Assembly: GCF_010727475.1 (NCBI RefSeq)
Contig: NZ_AP022567.1
Coordinates: 4,650,001 to 4,714,000 of the forward strand
DNA: 64,000 bases
Source of the DNA: Mycolicibacterium mageritense
GTDB lineage: Bacteria > Actinomycetota > Actinomycetes > Mycobacteriales > Mycobacteriaceae
Reading direction: 5' to 3'
The notes under the pieces were generated by a model that saw nothing but the letters and a program-made list of their open reading frames with translations, was not told where the DNA came from and searched no databases. Positions 33,074 to 42,082 of the stretch are shown in pieces (the stretch's first letter is position 1; each line of letters begins with the position of its first letter). The position numbers and the translations under genes are program-made.

Positions 33074-34363
33074 ATGCCCACATCCGTCGCGGTATCGCCG
33101 ACACTGCGCCGCGCCGCCGTCGCTAGCTCTGTCGGCAGCGCCGTCGAGTTCTATGAGTTCACGATCTACGGATTCCTCGCCGTGGTCTTTGCGCCGCAGT
33201 TCTTTCCGGCCGACGATCCCGCGGCGTCGACACTGGCCGCACTCGCGGTGTTCGGGGGCGGGTACCTCGCCCGGCCTGCTGGGGGAATCCTGTTCGGTGC
33301 CTTGGGAGATCGGCTGGGCCGGCGCAGTGTGCTGATGGCAACCATCTTCTTGATGGGGGTGGCGTCGAGTGTCATCGGCATCCTGCCGACGTACGCAAGC
33401 GTCGGGCTCGCCGCGCCGGTACTGCTACTGGTGTTGCGGCTGCTGCAAGGAATATCGGCGGGCGGTGAGTTCACCGGCGCCCAAACCTACATCGTCGAGA
33501 TGGCGCCACCTCATCGACGCGGCCTGTTCGGATCGCTGCCCGCGCTCGGCATCGGTCTCGGGTTCGCGTCTGCGGCGTTGGTCGTGGCCGCCACCACCGC
33601 GGCACTCGATCAGCAACAGATGGCCAACTGGGGTTGGCGGATGCCGTTCCTGCTGTGTCTGCCGATGACCATCGGATGCCTGTTTCTGCGGTTGCGCCTT
33701 GAGGACAGCCCGGAGTTCGTGGCGATCGTCGAGCACGCCGAAGTCAGCCGTACACCGGTGCGTGACGTGTTGAGCCGTCATCTCGGTGACGTGCTGAGAG
33801 TCGCCGCCTTGACCATCGCGGTGCTGGGGCCCGGTTTCCTGGCCAAGCTCTACCTCGGCATCCACCTCGTACAGGCGCAGGGGTTCGCCCCGGTGGCGGT
33901 GTACTCGATGCTCGGCGTCGTGCTCGTGGTCACTGCAGGGCTGTTTCCGTTGATGGGTCAGGTGAGCGACACGCGCGGCCGCAGGCCGATCGCGGCCATC
34001 GGATTCGCGGCGTCCGCGTTGCTTTCTCTGCCGCTGTTCTTGGTCGTCGACCGCGCGAGCGGCCTTTGGGTACTCGTGCCAATCGTGTTGCTGTTCAGTG
34101 CGATCGAACCGTTTGTCTCAGCCGCGGTCTACACCACGTTCGCCGAGTTGTTCCCTGGGCGTAATCGCTACACCGGCACATCCATCGGCTTCAACCTGGG
34201 CACCATCGTCGCAGCGGGGTTCGGTCCCTACCTGTGTGGGCAGTTGATCGCGGTCACCGGGTGGAACGCTGCGCCGGGTCTTTGGGGCACGGCGTGCGCG
34301 GTGCTGGGGCTGCTGGTCCTGATGCGCACCAGTGAAACCAGCGGCGGCCGGCTCGCCCGGTGA
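33074..34363 (+). CDS. MFS metabolite:H+ symporter (ProP/KgtP-like)
   Basis: A 429-residue transporter with about 12 membrane helices. SSVGSAVEFYEFTIYGFLAVVFAP at residue 15 and LGDRLGRRSVLMATIFLMG at 80 (the D-R-x-G-R-R loop), then LLQGISAGGEFTGAQTYIVE at 120, are signatures of the metabolite:H+ symporter family for carboxylates and betaines. GAGGAAGGA precedes the ATG. It probably imports the acid degraded by this operon. Confidence 0.9.
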   Translation: MPTSVAVSPTLRRAAVASSVGSAVEFYEFTIYGFLAVVFAPQFFPADDPAASTLAALAVFGGGYLARPAGGILFGALGDRLGRRSVLMATIFLMGVASSVIGILPTYASVGLAAPVLLLVLRLLQGISAGGEFTGAQTYIVEMAPPHRRGLFGSLPALGIGLGFASAALVVAATTAALDQQQMANWGWRMPFLLCLPMTIGCLFLRLRLEDSPEFVAIVEHAEVSRTPVRDVLSRHLGDVLRVAALTIAVLGPGFLAKLYLGIHLVQAQGFAPVAVYSMLGVVLVVTAGLFPLMGQVSDTRGRRPIAAIGFAASALLSLPLFLVVDRASGLWVLVPIVLLFSAIEPFVSAAVYTTFAELFPGRNRYTGTSIGFNLGTIVAAGFGPYLCGQLIAVTGWNAAPGLWGTACAVLGLLVLMRTSETSGGRLAR

Positions 34364-34374
34364 GAGGAGACATC

Positions 34375-35163
34375 ATGCGCACACTCATCGACATCTCGGT
34401 GCCCCTGCAAGCCGGAATCGCCTCCGATCCGCCGGGTTTGCTACCCGAGATCGACTACTTCACTCATGACGACACCGCTGGCGACATACTGTCGTTCTTC
34501 CCTGGGGCCACCCGCGACGACCTTCCCGACGGCGAAGGGTGGGCCATCGAACATGTTCGGATAACGACCCACAACGGGACACATCTCGATGCGCCATACC
34601 ACTATTCGTCGGTGATGGACGGCGGTGCACGCGCCATCACCATCGACGAGGTGCCGCTGGAGTGGTGCCTGCAACCGGCGGTGAAACTGGACTTCCGCCA
34701 TCTCCCGGACGGCTATGTCGCAACCGCCGACGACGTGGCCGGCGAGCTCGACAGAATCGGTCACGAGCTACGGCCGTTGGACATCGTCGTGGTCAACACG
34801 TCTGCCGGAACGCGGTACGGCGCTGAAGATTACGTGTCGTCCGGGTGCGGAATGGGTGCCGAGGCCACCTTGTACCTGCTGGAGCGGGGCGTGCGGCTGA
34901 CCGGAACCGACGCCTGGAGTTGGGACGCGCCCTTCGTGTACACCGCCAAGCGATATGCCCGTGACCACGATCCTTCCGTGATCTGGGAAGGGCACCGGGC
35001 CGGCCGCCGTATCGGCTACTGCCATATCGAGAAGTTGCACAACCTGGAGAGTCTGCCGGCCACCGGGTTCGAGATCGCCTGCTTCCCAGTGAAAATCGAC
35101 GGCGCGTCGGCGGGCTGGACCCGCGCCGTCGCGATCGTGCCCGATAGATCGGAGTCGTCATGA
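34375..35163 (+). CDS. Cyclase / kynurenine-formamidase-like hydrolase
   Basis: A 262-residue member of the cyclase family (PF04199). The metal motif HNGTHLDAPYHY is near residue 70 and DIVVVNTSAG near 140. Family members are formamidases, imide or lactone hydrolases. GAGGAG lies before the ATG at 34375. Next to an ACMSD-like enzyme and an aldehyde dehydrogenase it recalls kynurenine-pathway sets, but no kynureninase or dioxygenase is present, so the substrate stays open. Confidence 0.87.
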   Translation: MRTLIDISVPLQAGIASDPPGLLPEIDYFTHDDTAGDILSFFPGATRDDLPDGEGWAIEHVRITTHNGTHLDAPYHYSSVMDGGARAITIDEVPLEWCLQPAVKLDFRHLPDGYVATADDVAGELDRIGHELRPLDIVVVNTSAGTRYGAEDYVSSGCGMGAEATLYLLERGVRLTGTDAWSWDAPFVYTAKRYARDHDPSVIWEGHRAGRRIGYCHIEKLHNLESLPATGFEIACFPVKIDGASAGWTRAVAIVPDRSESS

Positions 35164-35978
35164 GCGTCGTCATCACCGTTGCTCCCACAGGGCCCGTCGC
35201 GAGTAAGGCCGACAATCCGCATCTGCCGACTCAACCCGACGAGATCGCCGCCGCCGTCGCCCAGGCCTATCGTGCGGGTGCCGCTGTCGCGCACATCCAC
35301 GTGCGCGACGCGCGCGACCGGCCCACCGCGGATCTGGCCATCGCCCGCCGCACCATGCAACTCATCACCGAGCAGTGCCCGATCCTCATCCAGCTGTCCA
35401 CCGGCGTCGGGCTCGATGTGCCGTTCGAGCAACGCGCTGCGCTCGTCGAGCTGCGACCGCGGATGGCGACACTTAACCCGTGCAGCATGAGTTTCGGCAC
35501 CGGTGAATTCCGCAACCCGCCTCACGAGGTGCGCCGGTTGGCCGCGCGCATGCAGGAATTGGGGGTCAAACCAGAATTGGAGATCTATGACACCGGGCAC
35601 CTCGAGGCCTGTCTCCGGCTGCGTGATGCCGGCCTACTCGGCGACGGGCCGCTGCAATTCTCGATCGTGCTCGGGGTCGCAGGAGGGATGGCGGCCACCG
35701 CCGCCAACCTGGTGACGATGGTCAGCCGGTTACCCGAGGACGCGATCTGGCAGGTGATCGCCATCGGCAGAACCAATCTGCAACTGACCGCAATAGGACT
35801 GGCCCTCGGCGGCAATGCCCGCGCCGGACTGGAGGACACCCTGCACCTGCGCAAGGGCGAGCTGAGCCCCGGCAATCTGCCTCTGGTCCGGCGCGCCGTT
35901 CAGCTGGTCCGCGATCTCGACCTGCCCGTGGCGTCGGTGGACCAGACCGTGGCACTGCTCAAGCTGCCCGCCCGCTGA
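35160..35978 (+). CDS. Beta-keto acid cleavage enzyme (BKACE, DUF849)
   Basis: A 272-residue TIM-barrel protein of the 3-keto-5-aminohexanoate cleavage family. These condense a beta-keto acid with acetyl-CoA to release acetoacetate and a new CoA ester. Zn ligands in AHIHVRD near residue 42; LNPCSMSFG near 107; the Glu of GLEDT near 222. The usual GGHVRVGLED reads GGNARAGLED here, so His and Val of that loop differ, which may reflect an unusual substrate. ATGA overlap with the cyclase gene. Confidence 0.88.
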   Translation: MSVVITVAPTGPVASKADNPHLPTQPDEIAAAVAQAYRAGAAVAHIHVRDARDRPTADLAIARRTMQLITEQCPILIQLSTGVGLDVPFEQRAALVELRPRMATLNPCSMSFGTGEFRNPPHEVRRLAARMQELGVKPELEIYDTGHLEACLRLRDAGLLGDGPLQFSIVLGVAGGMAATAANLVTMVSRLPEDAIWQVIAIGRTNLQLTAIGLALGGNARAGLEDTLHLRKGELSPGNLPLVRRAVQLVRDLDLPVASVDQTVALLKLPAR

Positions 35979-36003
35979 GCCGGGGTACCGGTACGCGAAC
36001 GGC

Positions 36004-38673
36004 TCAGCCCTTGAGGCGGATCTTCCACCGCACGAAGCCGATGTAGAACACCGACAGCCCGGCGAGCATGGCCATGTTGAAGAGCCACGTTCCCGACGTG
36101 TGCTTCCACAGCGAGTCGTCGGGCATGATCGGCGGCTTCACCAGATCGGTCAGGCCGATGGTCGAGGCTGTCGTCGCGAAACCCCAACGGGCGGGGGTGA
36201 TCCAGGACATCTGATCCAGCCCGGCCCGGCCCGTCACCGGGATCATGCCGCCGGAGAACACCAGCTGGCTCATGACCGCCACCACAAGTAGCGGCATGAT
36301 CTGTTCGCTGGTCTTCGCCATGGCGGACAGTGCCAGGCCCACCGTGGCGGCGCAGACGGTACATGCGGCCATGCCGACGAACAGCTCGAACGACGCGTTG
36401 CCGAGCACGTTGGCGCCCTGGGTGGGTGCGCCGACACCGATGATCGTGATGGCGGTGACGATGCCTGCCTGGATCACGGCGAAGATGCTGTACACGCAGA
36501 TCTTGGCCAACAGATACGCCGACGTGGACAGGCCGACGGCCTGCTCGCGCAGGAAGATCGCGCGCTCACCGATCAGGTCGCGCACGGTCAACGCGGTGCC
36601 CATGAAGATGGCACCGACGTTGAGCAGCACCAGCACCTGCCCCGGCTGGTTCGGCGCGTCGCTGGCCGGGTTCGGCGGCCCGAAGCCCGTCTCACCGGGC
36701 ACCGACAGCGACAGCACACCCATGATGAACGGCAGCAGCGCCAAGAAGATGAAGTAGCCGCGGTCGGAGACGATCAGCCGCATCTGGCGCCTGCCGATCG
36801 TCGAGAACTGCCGCAGCAGGCTGGTGTGCGTGGGCTCGCCCAGGCTCGCCGGCTTCTCGGCGGGCGGTTTCGGCGGCGGCGGCCCGTGTTTGGCGAGATA
36901 CCGCTGCTTGGCCCCCTCGGGATCACCCGCGACGGTGCTGAAGATGTCCGCCCAGTTGGTGGTGCCCAGCTCCGGGCCGATCTGGCTCGGCGGCCCGCAG
37001 AATGACGTCTTCCCGCCGGGCGCCAGCAGCAGCACCTGATCGCAGACGTCGAGATAGGTCAGCGAGTGCGTGATGACGAGCACCACGCGGCCAGCGTCGG
37101 CCAGCTGGCGCAGCATCGTCATGACCTGCCGGTCCAGCGCCGGATCCAGGCCTGAGGTCGGTTCGTCGAGGATCAGCAGGGACGGGCCGGTCAGCAGCTC
37201 CAGCGCCACCGACGCGCGCTTGCGCTGACCGCCCGAGAGCTTGTCGACGCGGGTGTCGAGATGCTTGGTCATCTCGAGTTCCTCGAGCACCTGCATGACG
37301 ACCTGTTCGCGGTCAGCCTTCGTGGTGTCGGGCGGCAGCCGCAGCTCGGCGGCGTACATGAGCGCTTGCCGGACCGTGAGCTGACCGTGCACGACGTCGT
37401 CCTGCGGCACCATGCCGATACGGGATCGCAGCGAGGCGTACTCGGCGTGGACGTCGTGACCCTCGAACGTGATCGTGCCGCTGGTCGGATGCGTCAGACC
37501 GGCGACCTGGCGTGCGAACGTCGACTTGCCTGCACCGGACGGGCCGATCACCGCCGTCAGGGTGCCGGGACGCGCATCCAGCGAGATGTTGTCCAGCAGG
37601 GTCTTGTTGCCCTCGATGGTCCACGTCAGCGCGCGGACCTCGAGGCCGCCCGTGCGGGTGTCGGCCTCGGTCTCGGTGCGCCGCACCAGTGTGCCACCCG
37701 TGAAGGTGAGGTCGACGTTGCCGATGGTGACGACGTCACCTTCGTGCAGGATCGCCGAGTCGACCCGGGCGCCGTTGACGAACGTGCCGTTGATGCTGCG
37801 CTCGTCACGGATCTCGGTGCCGCCGGGCATCGGCATCAACGTGGCATGGTGCCGCGACGCCAGCACGTCGGGGATCACGATGTCGTTGTCGGTGGCCCGG
37901 CCGATCTTGACGGCTCCGGCGGGTGCGGCCGTAGTACGTCCCGGCCGCAGGATCTTGAGCATGCTGGTGGCCAGGTTGCCGCCCGGCTCACTGGTGCCGC
38001 GGCCCGCGGCAGGCGCCATGGCGGTCTGCGCTTGCGCGGCCGGTGCCGGCGGTGCCGTGGTGCGGACCGGCTGCGACTGGTAGGACTGCGGGCTGCTGGG
38101 ATAACCCTGTTGCGGTGCGCTCGGATATCCGGTGTGCTGCGGGCCGCTCGGGTACCCGGTCTGAGGCCCGCTGGTGAAGCCAGACTGCGGGCCCGACGGA
38201 TAGCGAGCCTGCTGGCCGGACTGGTAGCCGGTGCGGGGGCCGCTCGGTGGCTGCGTGTACGGCTGCTGCCAACCGCCGCCCGTGGGTGCCTGCGTGGGCC
38301 AGGCCCCGCTCGGGCGGCTCGCGACGGGCACCGCGGTGGTCGGCGTGCGGCCCACGTTGCCCTGGTGGCGGCCGACCTCGAAGCTGATCTGCGGCCCGTC
38401 GGGGTTGCCGATGTTGATGGTCTGGCCGTCCTGGATGTCGACCGACGGCACGCGGCGACCGTTGACGAACATGCCGTTGAGGCTTCCGTTGTCGATCGCG
38501 ACCCAACGGCCCTGGTCGAAACGCAGCACGAGGTGCGCACGGGAGATCAACGGGTGGGCGATGCGGACGTCGGCGCGCAGGTCGCGGCCGATGACGACAT
38601 CGTTGCCTGGGGCAAAGGTACGGGTCGACCCCTCGTACCGAACGGTTAGCGCAGGTGGGGCTGGTCGGCTCAT
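36004..38673 (-). CDS. FHA-domain ABC transporter, fused ATPase-permease (Rv1747-like)
   Basis: About 889 residues. FHA domain 1 (10-95; GRDLRADVRIAHPLISRAHL), then a Gln/Pro/Gly/Tyr-rich linker (about 115-200). FHA domain 2 follows (about 240-310; ASRHHATLM, SINGTFVNG). The nucleotide-binding domain (about 345-560) has Walker A GPSGAGKST, signature LSGGQRKRAS and Walker B LLILDEPTSGLD. The C-terminus has about six membrane helices. Homologues are phosphorylated on Thr in the linker by PknF and export cell-envelope lipids. The start at 38673 (MSRPAPPALTVRYEG) is preferred to a GTG at 38700. Confidence 0.92.
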   Translation of the reverse strand: MSRPAPPALTVRYEGSTRTFAPGNDVVIGRDLRADVRIAHPLISRAHLVLRFDQGRWVAIDNGSLNGMFVNGRRVPSVDIQDGQTINIGNPDGPQISFEVGRHQGNVGRTPTTAVPVASRPSGAWPTQAPTGGGWQQPYTQPPSGPRTGYQSGQQARYPSGPQSGFTSGPQTGYPSGPQHTGYPSAPQQGYPSSPQSYQSQPVRTTAPPAPAAQAQTAMAPAAGRGTSEPGGNLATSMLKILRPGRTTAAPAGAVKIGRATDNDIVIPDVLASRHHATLMPMPGGTEIRDERSINGTFVNGARVDSAILHEGDVVTIGNVDLTFTGGTLVRRTETEADTRTGGLEVRALTWTIEGNKTLLDNISLDARPGTLTAVIGPSGAGKSTFARQVAGLTHPTSGTITFEGHDVHAEYASLRSRIGMVPQDDVVHGQLTVRQALMYAAELRLPPDTTKADREQVVMQVLEELEMTKHLDTRVDKLSGGQRKRASVALELLTGPSLLILDEPTSGLDPALDRQVMTMLRQLADAGRVVLVITHSLTYLDVCDQVLLLAPGGKTSFCGPPSQIGPELGTTNWADIFSTVAGDPEGAKQRYLAKHGPPPPKPPAEKPASLGEPTHTSLLRQFSTIGRRQMRLIVSDRGYFIFLALLPFIMGVLSLSVPGETGFGPPNPASDAPNQPGQVLVLLNVGAIFMGTALTVRDLIGERAIFLREQAVGLSTSAYLLAKICVYSIFAVIQAGIVTAITIIGVGAPTQGANVLGNASFELFVGMAACTVCAATVGLALSAMAKTSEQIMPLLVVAVMSQLVFSGGMIPVTGRAGLDQMSWITPARWGFATTASTIGLTDLVKPPIMPDDSLWKHTSGTWLFNMAMLAGLSVFYIGFVRWKIRLKG

Positions 38674-38784
38674 CGGCACCAACTCTAACCGTCGTGTCAC
38701 CCGAATTGCCGCGTCACGAAGGCGTGGCGCCGCGGAGCTGGTGTGATGCGTCCGCCGCGCGGGCCCGGCCGTGCAGATCGACGG

Positions 38785-39702
38785 CTATCGTGCGGCCTGA
38801 CTCGCGTCCGCCAGTGCGGGCACGGCTTCTTCGGGGTAGCGGTCGGCGGCGTCCCACACGTCCCAGGTCTGCACTGCCCAGAAAACCCCGAACAGCAGGA
38901 TCAGGGCGACTTCCACGGTGATCACGCCGTACTGGAAGTGCCTGGCGAGGAACACGACCGCGAGCACGACGGTCGCCAGCATGAGCACCGCGATCGTGGC
39001 GTAGAACCGCGCGAGGCGTTGCCGCACCGCGGCCCGCGCGTAGCACGCGTGGTACACCGCGACCAGCGTGATCGCGAGGAACATCGCGACCGCTGCGATC
39101 ACGTGCGAATGCGCCATGAACCAGTCCCACAGCAGCATCGGAGCTCCTGCGATCGCGATGACGAAGAGCCCTGCGGGAAGCCACTTTTCGACACTCAACA
39201 GCGCGGTGGCGACGGTCTTCCACAGTGAGGCGGCCTCGGCGCAGTCCGGGGCCTCCGCGGTGGGAGGGGCCTGGGTGGGGCGCCACCTGCTGAGTCCCAG
39301 GTACAACGCGGCGCCTGCCGCTATCGCGACGAACAGCGCGGTGATGTTGTTGGCCACGCCACCGAACGGGTCCGGCACGGTCGGCAACCAGGGCTCGCAC
39401 AGCCCGTCGCCGCCGGTCGGGATCAGCGCCACGATGAAAGCCATGAACCCGGCGAAGTTCAGCAATGCGTCTTCGCCGATGCGGCTGCCCTTGTAGGCGA
39501 TCAGGCAGATACCCACGGCGCACAGGGACGCCAAGAACACCGCGTGGGTACGGGTGTAGTAGAACGCGCTGATCGAGCCCTGCAGGCAGGTGCTCTCCCA
39601 GGTGAGCACGAGTGAGACGAGGAGGAATACCACCAGCGCCACCAACCCGACCCGCACATAGCGGTAGGTGACCATGGTGTCACTGGGGGTGTTGGGGCTC
39701 AC
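38785..39702 (-). CDS. Multi-pass membrane protein, unknown function
   Basis: A 305-residue integral membrane protein with about seven hydrophobic helices, such as VGLVALVVFLLVSLVLTWES, VIAAVAMFLAITLVAVYHAC and VALILLFGVFWAVQTW. A hydrophilic loop lies near residues 145-165. I do not recognise a family. The GTG start at 39702 overlaps the upstream ene-reductase stop as GTGA; an ATG at 39675 is also possible. Coupling suggests joint expression only. Confidence 0.75.
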   Translation of the reverse strand: MSPNTPSDTMVTYRYVRVGLVALVVFLLVSLVLTWESTCLQGSISAFYYTRTHAVFLASLCAVGICLIAYKGSRIGEDALLNFAGFMAFIVALIPTGGDGLCEPWLPTVPDPFGGVANNITALFVAIAAGAALYLGLSRWRPTQAPPTAEAPDCAEAASLWKTVATALLSVEKWLPAGLFVIAIAGAPMLLWDWFMAHSHVIAAVAMFLAITLVAVYHACYARAAVRQRLARFYATIAVLMLATVVLAVVFLARHFQYGVITVEVALILLFGVFWAVQTWDVWDAADRYPEEAVPALADASQAAR

Positions 39703-40901
39703 GTTACGAGTGTGTCGGGTGCTCCCGTCACGACGCAATGGGTATGGCGGTAGATCGTGGGCATACACCGATTGCAGTGTGTGCATGCCGATTTGATCGA
39801 GCTGTCCGCTTTGATGCGGTTGATCAGGTCCGGTTCGGCAAGCAGCGCCCGGCCCATCGCGACGAAGTCGAAACCTTCGGCCATCGCGCGGTCCATGGTC
39901 TCGCGGTTCGTGATGCCGCCCAGCAAGATCAGCGGCATCGTCAGCTCGGCGCGGAACTTGCGCGCGTCGCGCAGCAGATACGCCTCGTGGTACGGGTATT
40001 CGCGGAAGAACTTGTTGCCGCTCATCCGGATACCCCAGCTGATGGGCGGCTTGAAGTTCGCGGCGAATTCTCTGACCGGCGCGCCGCCGCGGAACAGGTA
40101 CATCGGATTGACCAGTGAGCTGCCCGCGGTCAGCTGCAGTGCGTCCAGACCGCCGTCTTCCTCGAGCCATTTCGCGGTCTGCAGCGACTCCTCGATCGGG
40201 ATGCCGCCACGCACGCCGTCGCTCATGTTGAGTTTGGCCGTCACCGCGATCTGGTCGCCGACCGCCTGACGTACCGCCCGCACCACGCCGCGGGCCACCT
40301 TGGCGCGGTTCTCCAACGATCCGCCGAACTCGTCGGTGCGCCGATTGATCAGCGGCGACAGGAACGAGCTGGCCAGGTAGTTGTGGCCGAGGTGGATCTC
40401 GACGGCGTCGAATCCGGCGTCGATGGCCAGCCGGGCCGCGTTGGCATGCGCGGCCGTGACGTCGCGGATGTCGTCGATGGTCGCCTTCTTCGCGAACCGC
40501 ATCGACAGCGGATTGAAGAACCGGACGGGCGCGAGTGCTGTGGCCTTGTTGGTCCTGGCATTGGCGACCGGGCCCGCGTGCCCGATCTGCGCGCTGATCG
40601 CGGCGACCTCGGCGTGGACGGTGTCGGTGAGTTTGCGAAGCCCGGGGACGGCTTCCGGGCGCATCCAGATCTGCCAGCCGTCGGTCCGGCCGCCGGGCGA
40701 CACCGCGCAGTAGGCGACCGTGGTCATGCCGACGCCGCCGGCCGCGGGCAGCCGGTGGTAGTTGATCAAATCCTCTGTGACCAGGGCGTCCGGCGTCGAT
40801 GCTTCGAACGTGGCGGCCTTGATGATGCGGTTGCGCAACGTCACCGGGCCGAGCTTGGCCTCACTGAAAACATCAGTGAACACATTGGGCTGAGTGTTCA
40901 T
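39699..40901 (-). CDS. NADH:flavin oxidoreductase / ene-reductase
   Basis: A 400-residue OYE-family enzyme with an extra C-terminal Cys cluster (ACTHCNRCMPTIYRHTHC), suggesting an iron-sulfur site as in 2,4-dienoyl-CoA reductases though without their extra domains. The active-site segment is VEIHLGHNYLASSFLSPLIN near residue 180. It corresponds by position to the oxidoreductase next to folD in M. tuberculosis (Rv3359). Divergent from folD with only 39 bases between starts. Confidence 0.88.
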   Translation of the reverse strand: MNTQPNVFTDVFSEAKLGPVTLRNRIIKAATFEASTPDALVTEDLINYHRLPAAGGVGMTTVAYCAVSPGGRTDGWQIWMRPEAVPGLRKLTDTVHAEVAAISAQIGHAGPVANARTNKATALAPVRFFNPLSMRFAKKATIDDIRDVTAAHANAARLAIDAGFDAVEIHLGHNYLASSFLSPLINRRTDEFGGSLENRAKVARGVVRAVRQAVGDQIAVTAKLNMSDGVRGGIPIEESLQTAKWLEEDGGLDALQLTAGSSLVNPMYLFRGGAPVREFAANFKPPISWGIRMSGNKFFREYPYHEAYLLRDARKFRAELTMPLILLGGITNRETMDRAMAEGFDFVAMGRALLAEPDLINRIKADSSIKSACTHCNRCMPTIYRHTHCVVTGAPDTLVT

Positions 40902-40940
40902 CCTGATGAGACTGCCATGCGGCCTGACACAATGGCACCC

Positions 40941-41792
40941 GTGGGTGCGATTGTGTTGGACGGTAAGGCCACGCGCGACGAGATCTTCGTCGACCTCAAG
41001 CGGCGAGTGGCGAAGTTGACCGAGTCGGGTCGGACGCCCGGGCTCGGCACGGTGCTGGTCGGTGACGACCCCGGGTCGCAGGCGTATGTGCGGGGCAAGC
41101 ACGCCGATTGCGCCAAGGTCGGCATCAATTCGATCCGCCGGGATCTGCCTGCCGACATCACGCAGGCTGAGCTCGACGCGACCATCGACGAGCTCAACGC
41201 CAACCCGGACTGCACCGGTTACATCGTGCAGCTGCCGCTGCCCAAGCATCTCGACGAGAACGCCGCGCTGGAACGCATCGACCCGGCCAAGGACGCCGAC
41301 GGTCTGCACCCGACGAACCTGGGCCGGCTCGTGCTCGGCAAGGACGCGCCGCTTCCTTGCACGCCTAGGGGCATCGTGCACCTGCTGCGCAGGTTCGACG
41401 TGCCGATCGCCGGCGCCAACGTGGTGGTGATCGGGCGAGGTGTGACCGTGGGCCGCCCGATGGGCCTGTTGCTCACGCGGCGTTCGGAGAACGCCACGGT
41501 CACGTTGTGCCACACCGGAACCCGTGACCTGCCTGCGCTGACCCGGCAGGCCGACATCATCATCGCCGCGGTCGGGGTGCCGCACCTGGTGACAGCCGAC
41601 ATGGTCAAGCCGGGGGCGGCGGTCGTCGACGTCGGCGTGAGCCGTGTCGACGGCAAACTGACCGGCGACGTCGCGCCCGATGTCTGGGAGGTGGCGGGCC
41701 ACATCTCGCCCAACCCGGGCGGCGTCGGACCGCTCACCCGCGCCTTCCTGCTGACCAACGTCGTGGAGCTCGAAGAGTCGAAACTGGCATGA
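40941..41792 (+). CDS. folD: Bifunctional methylenetetrahydrofolate dehydrogenase / methenyltetrahydrofolate cyclohydrolase
   Basis: A 283-residue FolD. PGSQAYVRGKHADCAKVGI near residue 44 carries the catalytic Tyr and Lys; VQLPLPKHLDENAALERIDPAKDADGLH and VIGRGVTVGRPMGLLL (the NADP site) follow. The GTG start gives MGAIVLDGKATRDEIF, like the mycobacterial proteins. CACAAT at 40928-40933 lies seven bases before it and could be the -10 of a leaderless transcript. In-frame ATGs at 40917 and 40932 are alternatives. Confidence 0.93.
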   Translation: MGAIVLDGKATRDEIFVDLKRRVAKLTESGRTPGLGTVLVGDDPGSQAYVRGKHADCAKVGINSIRRDLPADITQAELDATIDELNANPDCTGYIVQLPLPKHLDENAALERIDPAKDADGLHPTNLGRLVLGKDAPLPCTPRGIVHLLRRFDVPIAGANVVVIGRGVTVGRPMGLLLTRRSENATVTLCHTGTRDLPALTRQADIIIAAVGVPHLVTADMVKPGAAVVDVGVSRVDGKLTGDVAPDVWEVAGHISPNPGGVGPLTRAFLLTNVVELEESKLA

Positions 41793-42082
41793 CGCTCAAG
41801 GAGTTCGCCCGCAAGGTGTTCGCCGGACAGTGGCCCATCCTCGTGGTCGGGCTGATCTTCGTTGCGGCGTTCGCATTGGTCGTGGCGGGCTACTGGCGTC
41901 GCGGGGCGCTCGTCATCGGGATCGGGGTCGGAGTGGCGGCGGCGTTGCGGCTGGCCCTGACCGATGACCGGGCCGGGCTGTTGGTGGTGCGGACCCGGGG
42001 GATCGACTTCGCCACCACCGCGACGGTGAGCGCGGCCGTGCTCTACATCGCCTGGACCATCGATCCATTGGGCACCAGCTAG
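41789..42082 (+). CDS. DUF3017 small membrane protein
   Basis: A 97-residue protein with three hydrophobic helices (WPILVVGLIFVAAFALVVAGYW, ALVIGIGVGVAAALRLAL, TATVSAAVLYIAWTI). It belongs to DUF3017, found directly after folD in mycobacteria. ATGA overlap with folD. Its stop shares the palindromic CTAG with the stop of the convergent erm gene. Function unknown. Confidence 0.85.
   Translation: MTLKEFARKVFAGQWPILVVGLIFVAAFALVVAGYWRRGALVIGIGVGVAAALRLALTDDRAGLLVVRTRGIDFATTATVSAAVLYIAWTIDPLGTS

Noticed and set aside
38050..38270. Tandem DNA repeat or CRISPR-like array
   Set aside because: The repetition is at the protein level in the FHA-ABC linker and imperfect at the DNA level, with no spacers.
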